From positions 124,001 to 188,000 of the forward strand of contig NZ_JBEWYP010000007.1 of NCBI RefSeq assembly GCF_040566555.1: a DNA stretch of 64,000 nt, read 5' to 3'. Shown piece by piece: positions 35,262 through 45,026 of this stretch. Origin of the DNA: Sediminicola sp040566555. GTDB taxonomy: Bacteria > Bacteroidota > Bacteroidia > Flavobacteriales > Flavobacteriaceae. Below the pieces are notes generated by a model. The model searched no databases, had not been told where the DNA came from, and was given only the letters and a program-made list of their open reading frames with translations. A program made the translations under genes and the position numbers. Numbering within the stretch: the first letter of the stretch is position 1; every line of letters starts with the position of its first letter.

Positions 35262-36263
35262 ATGTCAAATTTGAGAATAGGAATTAACGGATTCGGTAGA
35301 ATAGGAAGATTGGTCTTCAGAGCTACTGTGAAAAGAGATAATGTGGATATAGTAGCGATCAATGACTTGTTGGATGTAGACCATCTTGCATATTTATTGG
35401 AGTACGATTCTGTTCACGGAAGATTCGATGGAACTATTGAAGTTAAAGATGGAAATCTTATAGTAAACGGTAAAACTATCCGTATTACTGCAGAAAGAGA
35501 TCCTAAAAACTTGAAATGGGATGAAGTTGGTGCTGATGTAGTTGCAGAATGTACCGGTATTTTCACCACTTTGGAAACTGCACAATATCATATTGATGGT
35601 GGTGCCAAGAAAGTAGTTATTTCAGCTCCTTCTTCTGATGCGCCAATGTTTGTAATGGGTGTTAACCATAAATCAGCTAAAGCATCTGATAAGATTGTTT
35701 CCAATGCATCTTGTACAACCAACTGTTTGGCTCCTTTGGCCAAAGTATTGCACGATAACTTTGGAATAGAAGAAGGTTTAATGACTACGGTTCACGCTAC
35801 AACCGCTACACAAATGACTGTTGATGGTCCTTCTAGAAAAGACTGGAGAGGTGGACGTAGTGCTTTATTGAACATTATACCATCTTCTACAGGTGCCGCT
35901 AAGGCAGTAGGAAAGGTAATTCCTGAATTGAATGGTAAATTAACAGGTATGGCATTTAGAGTGCCTACAGCAGATGTGTCTGTGGTTGATTTAACAGTGA
36001 AATTGGAAAAAGCAACTTCTTACGAAGAGATCAAAAAAGTAATGAAAGCAGCTTCTGAAGGGCCACTAAAAGGAATTTTGGGCTACACGGAAGAGGCAGT
36101 AGTTTCTCAAGATTTTATCGGTGATACGCGTACAAGTATCTTTGATGCCGGTGCTGGAATCGAATTGAGCTCTAAATTTGTTAAAGTAGTATCTTGGTAT
36201 GATAACGAAACAGGATATTCTCACAAATTGGTAGACTTGGCAGAGTACGTTTCTAGCCTTTAA
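35262..36263 (+). CDS. gapA: Glyceraldehyde-3-phosphate dehydrogenase, type I
   Basis: Oxidises and phosphorylates glyceraldehyde 3-phosphate using NAD. The 333-residue protein has the Rossmann motif GINGFGRIGR (7-16). Asp35 in AINDL favours NAD over NADP. The catalytic Cys151 lies in SNASCTTNC, followed by HATTATQ with the partner His, then GPSRKDWRGGR and WYDNE-GYSHK at the end. Codon use is biased to the common set, as expected for a highly expressed gene. It shares an operon with pfkA and ends in the hairpin at 36288. Confidence 0.98.
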   Translation: MSNLRIGINGFGRIGRLVFRATVKRDNVDIVAINDLLDVDHLAYLLEYDSVHGRFDGTIEVKDGNLIVNGKTIRITAERDPKNLKWDEVGADVVAECTGIFTTLETAQYHIDGGAKKVVISAPSSDAPMFVMGVNHKSAKASDKIVSNASCTTNCLAPLAKVLHDNFGIEEGLMTTVHATTATQMTVDGPSRKDWRGGRSALLNIIPSSTGAAKAVGKVIPELNGKLTGMAFRVPTADVSVVDLTVKLEKATSYEEIKKVMKAASEGPLKGILGYTEEAVVSQDFIGDTRTSIFDAGAGIELSSKFVKVVSWYDNETGYSHKLVDLAEYVSSL

Positions 36264-36287
36264 GAATAATTTTTAATTGAAAGAATT

Positions 36288-36326
36288 CCTGAAGGTGGAC
36301 ATTAGTCCGTTTTCAGGTTTCTTTTT
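36288..36326 (+). terminator. Terminator of the pfkA-gapA operon
   Basis: CCTGAA (36288-36293) pairs with TTCAGG (36312-36317), and an inner GGAC/GTCC stem closes a four-base loop. A T-rich tract follows (36318-36326). It sits between gapA and the kinase gene at 36339. Confidence 0.75.
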
Positions 36327-36338
36327 AAATATGGGCCT

Positions 36339-37190
36339 ATGATATTAATTGTTGATAGTGGAGCTACAAAATCGGATTGGATCGCCCTAAATGATAAGGG
36401 GGAACAGTTGTTTACAACCCAAACATTGGGGTTGAGTCCAGAAGTGCTGACCAGGCAGGTGATTGAGGACCGTATGGCCAATAACTTTGAAATTTCAAAG
36501 AATAAGGATAGCGTAACCGGACTTTACTTTTACGGTGCGGGATGTGGTACAGAGCGCATGAAATTATTTTTGAAAGGCATTTTCAAGGATTTCTTTCCCA
36601 ATGCCAAAATTCAAGTAAAGGAAGATACATATGCCGCCATTTATGCTACTACCAAAATAGGGCACCAAGGGATCGTTTGTATTTTGGGAACCGGATCTAA
36701 CTGTAGTTATTATGACGGTCACCAACTGATACAAAAAGTAACTTCCTTGGGGTATATCCTAATGGATGACGGTAGTGGAAATTTCTTTGGACGAAAGCTT
36801 TTGAGAGATTACTACTTTCATAAAATGCCACAGGATTTGGGGATAAAATTCGCCAAAGAATATGATCTGGATGCAGATGTGATCAAGGATAACTTATACA
36901 AACAGCCGAACCCTAATACCTATTTAGCCAAGTTTGCCCGCTTTATCATCGAGAACAAGGAACATCCATATTGTCGTGGGGTTATAGACAAAGGCCTGCA
37001 ACAATTTGTGAACAACTACATTATGCAGTTTGAATTGGCCACAAAAGTCCCTGTGAATTTCGTAGGCAGTATTGCACACTTCCTTAGGGATGAATTGGCC
37101 ACGGTTTTAGACCGTAATGATTTAATCCTAGGGGTCATTCGCCAAAGACCTATTGAGGGTCTCATGGAATTCCATAAGGATACTATTTAA
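36339..37190 (+). CDS. BadF/BadG/BcrA/BcrD ATPase family kinase, N-acetylglucosamine kinase-like
   Basis: ASKHA-fold protein of 283 residues with phosphate-1 motif LIVDSGATKSDWIAL (3-17), phosphate-2 CILGTGSNCSYYDG and the following GYILMDDGSGNFFGRKLL. This resembles bacterial and eukaryotic N-acetylglucosamine kinases. It is likely to phosphorylate an amino sugar or related hexose during murein recycling, but the substrate cannot be fixed from sequence. It begins 13 bases after the gapA terminator. Its last 8 bases overlap the end of the convergent ridA gene. Confidence 0.82.
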   Translation: MILIVDSGATKSDWIALNDKGEQLFTTQTLGLSPEVLTRQVIEDRMANNFEISKNKDSVTGLYFYGAGCGTERMKLFLKGIFKDFFPNAKIQVKEDTYAAIYATTKIGHQGIVCILGTGSNCSYYDGHQLIQKVTSLGYILMDDGSGNFFGRKLLRDYYFHKMPQDLGIKFAKEYDLDADVIKDNLYKQPNPNTYLAKFARFIIENKEHPYCRGVIDKGLQQFVNNYIMQFELATKVPVNFVGSIAHFLRDELATVLDRNDLILGVIRQRPIEGLMEFHKDTI

Positions 37191-37563
37191 TGGCGATCAT
37201 GGAGATTTCCACATTTACAAACTTAGGTAAATTGGCAACTTCCACTGTTTCACGGGCAGGTGCAGTTTCTGCATCGAAATATGCACCGTAAACCTCGTTT
37301 ATTGCCGCAAATTGATGCATATCTTTCACAAATATGGAAGATTTCACAACATTTTCAAAGGTCATTCCTGCTTCGGTAAGAATGGCCTTTAAATTTTCCA
37401 TGGATTGTGCCGTTTCTTTTTTAATATCCCCTTCTATTAATTTCCCGGTGGCTGGATCCATGGGTATTTGTCCAGAGATATACAGTGTATTGCCAGTTAA
37501 AATTGCTTGGTTGTAGGGTCCAATGGGTGCCGGCGCATTTGGGGTAGTGATTACTTTTTTCAT
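37183..37563 (-). CDS. ridA: RidA family 2-iminobutanoate/2-iminopropanoate deaminase
   Basis: Hydrolyses reactive enamine/imine intermediates produced by PLP enzymes. The 126 residues match the YjgF/RidA family throughout: APAPIGPYNQA, LYISGQIPMDPATG, and the active-site Arg104 in ARETVEVANLP with Glu119 near the C-terminus, corresponding to Arg105 and Glu120 of the well-studied enzymes. It lies 34 bases downstream of lptD in the same direction, so it is probably read from the lptD transcript. The 8-base tail overlap with the convergent kinase gene is incidental. Confidence 0.96.
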   Translation of the reverse strand: MKKVITTPNAPAPIGPYNQAILTGNTLYISGQIPMDPATGKLIEGDIKKETAQSMENLKAILTEAGMTFENVVKSSIFVKDMHQFAAINEVYGAYFDAETAPARETVEVANLPKFVNVEISMIAIK

Positions 37564-37597
37564 CTTTGATTTTTTTAGTTGTTAATACTACGTTGTG

Positions 37598-40318
37598 CTA
37601 ACGTCTCTGACTTCTATTTTCCCATTTCAGATCCTTAAGCAGGGAGCTCTTTATCCCAATAAAGAAGTACCAACGCTCATAGGTCCCAAATGGCGTCCAG
37701 TTGAAATTCAATCTAAAACTCTCTAAATCCCTTTCAAACCTAAAAGAAGTTAAGGTGAAGCCCTTGTTTGCAAAGTCGTATCCCGAGGATACCCCAACGT
37801 TCCACATAGGGGTTAGGGAGATGTCCCCAGAAAACATTAGGGAGTTATTGGTGATTTGGTTCTGCCTATTGTTATTGTTGTACGTTACGGCATAGGCGAG
37901 ATTAAGGTTCCATGGAAGTTTGTTGCCATAGCTAGTCGTTTCCTCAGGCTCTTTATTGTCATCTTCTCTAAAACTTCGTTGATTGCCAAAGTCATCTGCC
38001 CTACCAAAAAGATCATCGGTCCGTCCTCCACTGGCAGCAACATAGTCGTCCGTAGGCTCCTCTTCATCGTCCTTTTTGTTTTTACCAAAACTGGTGCTGC
38101 TGATACGATAGCTTACATTGGCATTTGCCCTGGTCAATCTAAATAGGCTTCCTCCGTTATCCTTGTTCCATGTATCTATACGTATCCCATTGTTGTCTAT
38201 GGCGTAGGGATCCAAGCTGGAAGAAAAATTGATGGACATTTTATTGTTGAGGATGGTGGTTCCTCCAGTGATGTTCAAGGGGCTTAATTTTAAGGAATCC
38301 GCTTCAAAATTGTAGGCCGTGGATAGGTTAAAGCTATTGAGGAGGGAAACTTTTTTGGGTTCCAGAGCTGTTGAATCCTTATCCCGCACCTTTGCTTCTA
38401 ATGTATTGGCCAAATTAAAGCTCATGGCGCTCGTTTTGTTCAGTCCGGGGGCTCCATTCAAGGTGTTTTCAAATTTACTATACCGTTGGATGTCTCCATT
38501 GGCGTTAAGAATCTGGTCCCCATTCTCATCTAAATAGTCTTGGTAATATTGATCAAAGGCTGGGGTGTACCCATAGCTCATAGATGGTCTCATAGTGTGC
38601 CTAATGGCCTGTATTTTTTTATCCTCCCCAAAATTGAAAGTTCCATATAGGGTGGTTCCAAGGCTAGCGGTCAAATTGTACTCACCATATCTCGCGAACT
38701 CAGAGACTGTATCAGTGACCACGCCACGTCTAGCATCTTCATCATATTCCCTTTCATAGGTTTGAAGGGTCCACACGTCATTGTAATTTCCCCCTACAGT
38801 AACACTAAAGTGCTTGGCAACTTTGAAGTTGGTGCTGATGGGGATGGTATGTATTGCTCCCACTTTGGCGCCCTCGAACATTTTGGAAGTGAAGAACAGT
38901 GAATCTGTGGTGGTAATTCTATTTTCTGCCCTTAGGTTGTACTGAAAGTTGATGTTCTGTATAATTCCCTTCTTTATCCCGTCCCGTTTGGCAAATGGAT
39001 AGATACGCTCCACACTGGTGGTCAGTGTTGGTAAGGTAAGGTTTACTGCCTCCGTATTGGTGTTTTGGTTATGTGTGGCCGTTAAGCTCATGTTTACCGA
39101 AGGATATTCTGGAAACGTCTTGGAATAGGAAATGGAAGATGAAAGGTTATTGTTCTGTGTATTGGGAACGTTGAACTGGTTCAATGAGTTTCTATAATAC
39201 TGGCTACTACCAAAGTTTACCGATGCTGAGAACCTGGAATTGGGACTCGCCTTGGTGTCCTGGGAGTGGGACCATTGGATGTTGTAATTAGTGGATCTGG
39301 AGTAATCATCAAAGCCTTTTTGACTGTTAATGATGTTTTCGTACCTGATATTTACATTTCCCCTAAACTTGTAGCGCTGTATATATTGTGATTCCCCTCT
39401 AAGACCGTAACTACCGTTGGTATACACGTCTCCTTGAACACTCAGATCCACATAATCGTTGATGGGGAAATAATACCCACCATCCTGTAAAAAATATCCC
39501 CTCGTTGGATCGTTTCCTATGTTAGGAAACAATAATCCTGCGCTGCGACCTTCCGTCAATGGAAAATAAGCAAAGGGCAATGCAATGGGGGTAGGGACAT
39601 CGGCAATATACATATTGCTATAACCAGCAATAATTTTCTTTTTGGGAACGAACTTTGCTTTTCTCACCCTAATGTAATAGTCTGGATCTACAGTGTCCTT
39701 GGACGTGGTGAGTTTGCCTTCGTATAGGAAGTAAACGGAGTCGTTCTCCTTTTTGGTGATCTGTGCATATACCTTCATGGCATCGCTTCCCAGTGCTCCT
39801 ACATCTGCCTGTTGTTCCGATCGGGAATTGAAGATCAATGCTTTTTGGGTATCAAAATTGAAGCGGATGGAATCGGGTCTTACCTCATTGGTACCTTGCT
39901 TAAAATACGGGATCTGGGAATAAGCACCTGTTGAATCTTTAATTCTTCCTGCGTATACCTCATTCTTTTCGTAATCCATGACGATGACACCAGCTTTTAG
40001 CTCCGTATCCTGATAATAGATTTCGGCCTCATTATAAAGGTATATTTTATGGTCTTTCTGACTGAGTTTTGCGTAATCCTTGGCCTTGTACTTAATTTTG
40101 TCCAACAAAAGGGGCTCTTTTTTGGGTAAAGAATCTTTTTGAACAGAATCTACAGCAATTGTATCCTGTCTTATGATCTTCGGTAGAGGAGAAGCCACAA
40201 TGGTGTCTTGCTCAGCTTTGATGGGCACGGGGGGTACTGGGATATCTTGTGCAAACAAGGAAGTTGCTGTCAGCAACAACAGGAAATATAAAAGTAAATG
40301 ATGTTTGTTTGATTGCAA
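37598..40318 (-). CDS. lptD: LptD-like LPS-assembly outer-membrane protein
   Basis: Outer-membrane component that inserts lipopolysaccharide. From the chosen start it has 906 residues: a signal peptide (HLLLYFLLLLTATSLFAQ), an OstA-like jelly-roll region (about 70-260: ELKAGVIVMDYEKNEVYA), and a long beta-barrel (PIALPFAYFPLTEGRSAGLLFP and following). An acidic low-complexity loop lies near 780-830. I prefer the TTG start at 40318: a -7 promoter element at 40366-40373 lies downstream of the ATG at 40408, so the longer form would start before its own transcript, and its extra 30 residues are not signal-like. RidA follows in the same direction. Confidence 0.88.
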   Translation of the reverse strand: MQSNKHHLLLYFLLLLTATSLFAQDIPVPPVPIKAEQDTIVASPLPKIIRQDTIAVDSVQKDSLPKKEPLLLDKIKYKAKDYAKLSQKDHKIYLYNEAEIYYQDTELKAGVIVMDYEKNEVYAGRIKDSTGAYSQIPYFKQGTNEVRPDSIRFNFDTQKALIFNSRSEQQADVGALGSDAMKVYAQITKKENDSVYFLYEGKLTTSKDTVDPDYYIRVRKAKFVPKKKIIAGYSNMYIADVPTPIALPFAYFPLTEGRSAGLLFPNIGNDPTRGYFLQDGGYYFPINDYVDLSVQGDVYTNGSYGLRGESQYIQRYKFRGNVNIRYENIINSQKGFDDYSRSTNYNIQWSHSQDTKASPNSRFSASVNFGSSQYYRNSLNQFNVPNTQNNNLSSSISYSKTFPEYPSVNMSLTATHNQNTNTEAVNLTLPTLTTSVERIYPFAKRDGIKKGIIQNINFQYNLRAENRITTTDSLFFTSKMFEGAKVGAIHTIPISTNFKVAKHFSVTVGGNYNDVWTLQTYEREYDEDARRGVVTDTVSEFARYGEYNLTASLGTTLYGTFNFGEDKKIQAIRHTMRPSMSYGYTPAFDQYYQDYLDENGDQILNANGDIQRYSKFENTLNGAPGLNKTSAMSFNLANTLEAKVRDKDSTALEPKKVSLLNSFNLSTAYNFEADSLKLSPLNITGGTTILNNKMSINFSSSLDPYAIDNNGIRIDTWNKDNGGSLFRLTRANANVSYRISSTSFGKNKKDDEEEPTDDYVAASGGRTDDLFGRADDFGNQRSFREDDNKEPEETTSYGNKLPWNLNLAYAVTYNNNNRQNQITNNSLMFSGDISLTPMWNVGVSSGYDFANKGFTLTSFRFERDLESFRLNFNWTPFGTYERWYFFIGIKSSLLKDLKWENRSQRR

Positions 40319-40365
40319 GACTATAAATCCTATTTTTGTAATAGTTTGGCTTAATTTTTGGAATC

Positions 40366-40373
40366 CAAACTTA
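40366..40373 (-). promoter_or_regulatory. Candidate Bacteroidota -7 element for lptD
   Basis: Reads TAAGTTTG on the minus strand, an exact TAnnTTTG match, predicting a leader of about 40 bases to the TTG at 40318. No TTTG is found at the expected -33 distance. The gap to the divergent amidase gene is 220 bases and holds nothing else clear. Confidence 0.5.
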
Positions 40374-40538
40374 CATATATTTTTTGTTCCCCCTGTACCT
40401 GATTGCAATAAATTTAACCATATTACGTACGCATGTGCGCAAATGGTTAAAGGAATCAGGAATGGCCAAAAATACCACCTAATTCTGGAGGAATTGAAAA
40501 AATAATGTATAAAAATTCAAAACAAGTATAACAGCATT

Positions 40539-41867
40539 ATGGTTAAATATATTGGATACAAGCTTTTTTATGCAATCACTTTTTTGGTGCTAGCTGTATT
40601 ATTGTCGGCTTTCAGTGATCCCGGAGATAAGACGCCCAAGGAGAAAACGTTTGTAGTGGTTTTGGATGCAGGCCATGGCGGTCATGATCCAGGTAACTTG
40701 GGTAATGGATATCTTGAAAAAAACATAGCCCTTAACATCGTTTTGAATATTGGTAAATGGTTGGAGAAGAATCCCAATGTTAAAGTGGTTTATACCAGAA
40801 AGGACGACACCTTTGTTGATCTTTATGTTAGGGGTCAAATAGCCAATAAGGCCGATGCGGATCTCTTCGTTTCCGTTCATTGTGATTCCCACAACTCTGA
40901 TGCCCATGGAGCTGGAACCTTTGTTCTTGGGCTTCATGCCAACAAGCAGAATTTTGAAATAGCAAAAAAGGAAAACTCGGCTATCTATTTGGAGGACGAT
41001 TATGAGACCAGATATGCAGGATACGATATAAATTCCCCTGAATCTGTCATAGGGTTCACCATTATGCAAGAAGAATTTCTCGATCAGAGTATTGCCTTGG
41101 CTAAATTGATACAGGATAACTTCACCAATAAATTAAGACGGGTGGATAGAAAAGTGAAGCAGGCCGGCTTTATTGTACTCCATCAGACTTTTATGCCAAG
41201 CGTTTTGGTGGAAACAGGATTCCTGACCAATAAAACGGAAGGAGCTTATTTGAATTCCAACAAGGGACAGACCGAAATGGGGAGCGCCATTGCTGCTGCC
41301 ATATTGGATTATAAGAACACCCTTAACGGGAATACGGCAATGGAATATGTTAAAAAGGAAACGGCCAATGTTGCCGTTGCATCCAAGGAAGAGGTAAAGA
41401 AGCCAATAGAGGTGCCCAAAAAAGACCTGCCCAAAGAAAAGATGGTAAGGGTGAAACAAGTGGTTAACACGCCTGAAAAGCCCAAAGAATTACCTAAGGA
41501 AACGGTGGTTAAAAGTAAAGAAACCAAAAATGAGCCTCAAGAAGTAGCTGCAGCAGATTCAAAAGAGGAAGGCACGGATCCCATAGAATTTAAAAAGAAA
41601 AGCAACCTTATTTATAAGGTGCAACTTTTTGCCAGCTCTAGAGAAATACCGTTAAATTCGGAAAATTTCAAAGGGTTGAACAAACTTACGAAAGAACCTG
41701 TAGGCAAACTTTATAGATATATGTATGGCAATGCCGAGTCTTATTTTGATGCCAAGCTATTGAAGTCCAATGCAGATGCTAAAGGGTATGACACGTCTTA
41801 TGTGGTGGCATATAAGGATGGAAAGCGGATATCATTGGACGAAGCTTTGAAATACGTCTCTGAATAA
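40539..41867 (+). CDS. N-acetylmuramoyl-L-alanine amidase with C-terminal SPOR-like region
   Basis: Zinc amidase (Amidase_3 family) that cuts the bond between N-acetylmuramic acid and the stem peptide. The 442-residue protein has a signal or anchor segment (about 5-25). Zinc ligands are His46 in LDAGHGGHDPG, Glu60 in YLEKNIAL and His114 in SVHCDSH, and LVETGFLTN supplies the catalytic Glu. A Lys/Pro/Glu-rich linker (about 285-355) follows, then a C-terminal segment (about 362-440: YKVQLFASS, YRYMYGNAESY) that looks like a divergent SPOR domain for septal murein. It is divergent from lptD. The MCE gene follows after 56 bases. Confidence 0.9.
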   Translation: MVKYIGYKLFYAITFLVLAVLLSAFSDPGDKTPKEKTFVVVLDAGHGGHDPGNLGNGYLEKNIALNIVLNIGKWLEKNPNVKVVYTRKDDTFVDLYVRGQIANKADADLFVSVHCDSHNSDAHGAGTFVLGLHANKQNFEIAKKENSAIYLEDDYETRYAGYDINSPESVIGFTIMQEEFLDQSIALAKLIQDNFTNKLRRVDRKVKQAGFIVLHQTFMPSVLVETGFLTNKTEGAYLNSNKGQTEMGSAIAAAILDYKNTLNGNTAMEYVKKETANVAVASKEEVKKPIEVPKKDLPKEKMVRVKQVVNTPEKPKELPKETVVKSKETKNEPQEVAAADSKEEGTDPIEFKKKSNLIYKVQLFASSREIPLNSENFKGLNKLTKEPVGKLYRYMYGNAESYFDAKLLKSNADAKGYDTSYVVAYKDGKRISLDEALKYVSE

Positions 41868-41923
41868 TAGCACCTCTTCTAAAAATTATTTCTAATTTTG
41901 TTAAGAACAGTAAATCGATCTCT

Positions 41924-42889
41924 TTGAAAATATCTAGGGAAATTAAGACAGGAATTATCGTTTTAGGCGGTATCTTGTTGTTTGTTTTAGGTTTTAGTTA
42001 TCTGAAATCTTCACCAATATTTGACAATAGTAAAACATTTTACGCGGTATATAAACATGTTGGCGGACTCCAACCTGGTACCCAGGTATCCATCAACGGT
42101 TTTGCGGTAGGAAAGGTCAATGACATCAGGTTTAAAGATGATACTGGAATGTTGTTGGTCACTTTTTCGGTGGAGAATAAATTCCAATTTTCTAAAAATA
42201 GCAAGGCCGAACTTTATGATACAGGAATTATTGGAGGTAAGGGGATACAGATAAAACCTGTTTTCGATAATGCTCCAATGGCAAAATCGGGAGATACGCT
42301 CCAAACAGAAACCAAACCGGGACTCACAGAATTGGTACAACAACGATTAACGCCTTTACAATTAAAAGTAGAGGATGCAGTTTCCAACGCAGATTCCTTA
42401 TTGATTAATTTTAATGAAATCCTCGATGACAAGACCAAAAAGGATCTACGGGAGAGCATCAGTGGGTTGAATGCCTTGGTCAACAGTTTTCAAGGGAGTG
42501 CAAATACTATGAATGCATTACTGGTGGGCAATAAGGATAAATTGAACGGATCTATTGAGGATTTGAGCAATATAACCGGGAATTTCTCAAAATTATCGGA
42601 CTCCATTGCTAATTCAGGTATTGTGGAAACCATGGAAAGTCTTCAATCTACCCTTAAAAATTTAGATGGTCTTATGGCCAAAATGGAAAAAGGAGAAGGT
42701 ACCTTGGGTAAATTGATGAAAGACGAAGCCCTTTACGCTAATTTGTCCAGTGCTTCTAAAGAGCTGGACCTATTGTTACAAGATTTCAGATTAAATCCTA
42801 AACGATATGTGAATGTATCGGTTTTCGGTAAAAAGCAAAAAGAGTATACATTACCGGAAAACGATCCGGCAGAAAAAAGCAACGATTAG
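41924..42889 (+). CDS. MlaD/MCE domain protein
   Basis: Inner-membrane-anchored MCE-domain protein of the phospholipid or hydrophobic-substrate transport class. The 321 residues have one N-terminal membrane segment (TGIIVLGGILLFVLGFSYL), the MCE domain (about 38-118: VGGLQPGTQVSINGFAVGKV, LYDTGIIGGKGIQI) and a helical C-terminal region (about 135-290). The start codon is TTG at 41924: the reading LKISREIKTGIIV is the conserved N-terminus and no ATG is suitably placed. Permease (MlaE) and ATPase (MlaF) genes are not in the window. It is 3 bases upstream of the Fe-S protein gene, so the two are probably co-transcribed. Confidence 0.9.
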   Translation: MKISREIKTGIIVLGGILLFVLGFSYLKSSPIFDNSKTFYAVYKHVGGLQPGTQVSINGFAVGKVNDIRFKDDTGMLLVTFSVENKFQFSKNSKAELYDTGIIGGKGIQIKPVFDNAPMAKSGDTLQTETKPGLTELVQQRLTPLQLKVEDAVSNADSLLINFNEILDDKTKKDLRESISGLNALVNSFQGSANTMNALLVGNKDKLNGSIEDLSNITGNFSKLSDSIANSGIVETMESLQSTLKNLDGLMAKMEKGEGTLGKLMKDEALYANLSSASKELDLLLQDFRLNPKRYVNVSVFGKKQKEYTLPENDPAEKSND

Positions 42890-42892
42890 GAT

Positions 42893-44218
42893 ATGGAATA
42901 CCTTCCCAATATTTTATTTGCAATAATACTAGTAGGTGCACTAACTTTTTTTACCAAAAATGTAAAAAGGTTGTCCCGTAACATTAAGTTGGGTAGAGAT
43001 GTGGATGTTAGTGATAACAAACCGCTCCGATGGAAAAACATGGCCAAAATTGCCTTGGGACAAACCAAAATGGTAGTAAGGCCCATAGCTGGGATAATGC
43101 ACGTAATTGTCTATGTTGGTTTTATTATCATTAACATAGAGGTGCTCGAAATTATAATAGATGGACTCTTGGGGACCCACCGTATTTTTGCCCCTTTGGG
43201 TAGTGTTTATGATTTTTTGATTGCTTCCTTTGAAATCTTGGCATTCTTGGTTATCGTCGCAGTTGTTGTTTTCTGGTTGAGACGAAATGTGACTCGAATT
43301 AAAAGATTTTTGAATCCAGAAATGAAGGGTTGGCCTAAGAATGATGCCAATTTGATCCTTTATATAGAATTGGTTTTGATGATCTTGTTCCTGACAATGA
43401 ACGGCGCCGATTATCAATTACAACAGTTGGGAGCTGATCACTATACCCAAGCGGGATCCTTTCCTATAAGTCAATTTTTGGCGCCTATTTTAGATGGCAT
43501 GAACATACCATCCTTGGTTCTGGTAGAAAGGAGTGCATGGTGGCTTCATATTGTAGGTATCCTGTTCTTCCTTAATTATCTGTACTATTCAAAGCACTTA
43601 CATATCCTCTTGGCATTCCCGAACACTTATTTTGGTAAAATAAGACCAAAAGGGCAGTTCGATAATTTAGAAGCTGTGACTAAAGAGGTGAAATTGATGA
43701 TGGATCCTTCAGCTGATCCGTTTGCCGCGCCTGTGGAAGGAGCAGAGCCTCCAGCAAAATTTGGGGCTTCTGATGTGATGGATCTCAATTGGGTGCAATT
43801 ATTGAACGCCTATACCTGTACAGAATGTGGAAGGTGTACAAGTGAGTGCCCGGCGAACCAGACAGGAAAGAAGCTTTCTCCCAGAAAGATCATGATGGAC
43901 ACCAGGGACCGTTTGGAAGAAGTAGGGAAAAATATAGACGCCAATAATGGGGAGTTCAAAATGGACGGCAAGGAGTTGTTGGGTGATTATATTACCCATG
44001 AAGAACTATGGGCCTGTACCACTTGTAATGCCTGTGTGGAAGCATGTCCGGTAAGTATAGATCCTTTATCGATCATTATGGATATGAGGCAATATCTCGT
44101 AATGGAGCAATCCGCCGCCCCATCAGATTTGAACAATATGATGGGCAATATTGAAAACAATGGAGCACCGTGGCCATTCAATCAAATGGATAGGCTTAAC
44201 TGGGAAAAAGAATTATAA
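42893..44218 (+). CDS. Membrane-bound (4Fe-4S) ferredoxin-domain protein (HdrC/GlpC-like)
   Basis: Electron-transfer protein of 441 residues. The N-terminal half has about five or six membrane helices, including one in VIVYVGFIIINIEVLEIII, resembling a NarI-type membrane subunit. The C-terminal half carries two 4Fe-4S motifs: CTECGRCTSECPA and CTTCNACVEACPV. It ends with a short tail that overlaps no other gene. The following CCG-domain gene starts 16 bases downstream, so the pair resembles HdrC plus HdrB or GlpC-type modules. The electron donor and acceptor are unknown. Such pairs are common in aerobic Flavobacteriaceae and are not evidence of methanogen-type metabolism. Confidence 0.88.
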   Translation: MEYLPNILFAIILVGALTFFTKNVKRLSRNIKLGRDVDVSDNKPLRWKNMAKIALGQTKMVVRPIAGIMHVIVYVGFIIINIEVLEIIIDGLLGTHRIFAPLGSVYDFLIASFEILAFLVIVAVVVFWLRRNVTRIKRFLNPEMKGWPKNDANLILYIELVLMILFLTMNGADYQLQQLGADHYTQAGSFPISQFLAPILDGMNIPSLVLVERSAWWLHIVGILFFLNYLYYSKHLHILLAFPNTYFGKIRPKGQFDNLEAVTKEVKLMMDPSADPFAAPVEGAEPPAKFGASDVMDLNWVQLLNAYTCTECGRCTSECPANQTGKKLSPRKIMMDTRDRLEEVGKNIDANNGEFKMDGKELLGDYITHEELWACTTCNACVEACPVSIDPLSIIMDMRQYLVMEQSAAPSDLNNMMGNIENNGAPWPFNQMDRLNWEKEL

Positions 44219-44234
44219 AAAACAGCTTGAAGAT

Positions 44235-45026
44235 ATGAGTAATGAACTAAAAGTGCCAACCATGGCAGAACTGTTTGCAGCTGGTCAACAACCGGAAGTA
44301 TTGTTTTGGGTGGGATGCGCAGGAAGTTTTGATGATAGGGCAAAAAAGATCACAAAAGCATTCGTTAAAATCCTGAACAAGGCAAAAGTGAGTTTTGCTG
44401 TTTTGGGTACTGAGGAAAGCTGTACTGGTGACCCGGCCAAAAGGGCGGGAAACGAATTTTTGTTCCAAATGCAGGCTGTGACCAATATTGAAGTATTGAA
44501 CGGTTATGGTATTAAGAAGGTCGTAACTGCATGTCCCCATTGTTTTAATACGATAAAGAATGAATATCCAGGATTGGGTGGTGATTACGAAGTTGTGCAC
44601 CATACCCAATTTTTAAAGCAGTTATTGGATGAAGGACGAATCACCATGGAAGGTGGTCAGTTCAAAGGAAAGCGCATCACATTTCATGACCCTTGCTATT
44701 TGGGAAGGGCGAACAATGTGTATGAGGCTCCAAGGGATCTGATAAGAAAGCTCGATGCCGAACTGGTAGAAATGAAGAACTGCAAGAAAAAAGGCTTGTG
44801 TTGCGGTGCAGGAGGAGCTCAGATGTTCAAGGAACCAGAAAAAGGAGATAAGGATATCAACATAGAAAGAACAGAACAGGCTCTGGATACTAGACCTGAA
44901 ATTATTGCAGCCGGTTGCCCATTTTGCAATACGATGATGACCGATGGGGTAAAGAACAAAGAGCAAGAAGGAGCTGTGGCGGTAATGGATATTGCAGAAC
45001 TGATTGCCACTGCCGAAGATTTATAA
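44235..45026 (+). CDS. CCG-domain Fe-S protein (HdrB-like)
   Basis: Cytoplasmic partner of the preceding membrane Fe-S protein. It has 263 residues from the ATG at 44235; an in-frame ATG at 44151 lies inside the upstream gene and adds a non-conserved leader. Two cysteine-rich CCG-type blocks are present: WVGCAGSFDDRA with ESCTGDPAKRAG and ACPHCFNTIKNEY, then FHDPCYLGR with KKGLCCGAGGAQMF and AGCPFCNTMM. These blocks bind unusual Fe-S clusters in heterodisulfide-reductase-type enzymes. The small gene at 45038 follows after 11 bases. Confidence 0.9.
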   Translation: MSNELKVPTMAELFAAGQQPEVLFWVGCAGSFDDRAKKITKAFVKILNKAKVSFAVLGTEESCTGDPAKRAGNEFLFQMQAVTNIEVLNGYGIKKVVTACPHCFNTIKNEYPGLGGDYEVVHHTQFLKQLLDEGRITMEGGQFKGKRITFHDPCYLGRANNVYEAPRDLIRKLDAELVEMKNCKKKGLCCGAGGAQMFKEPEKGDKDINIERTEQALDTRPEIIAAGCPFCNTMMTDGVKNKEQEGAVAVMDIAELIATAEDL

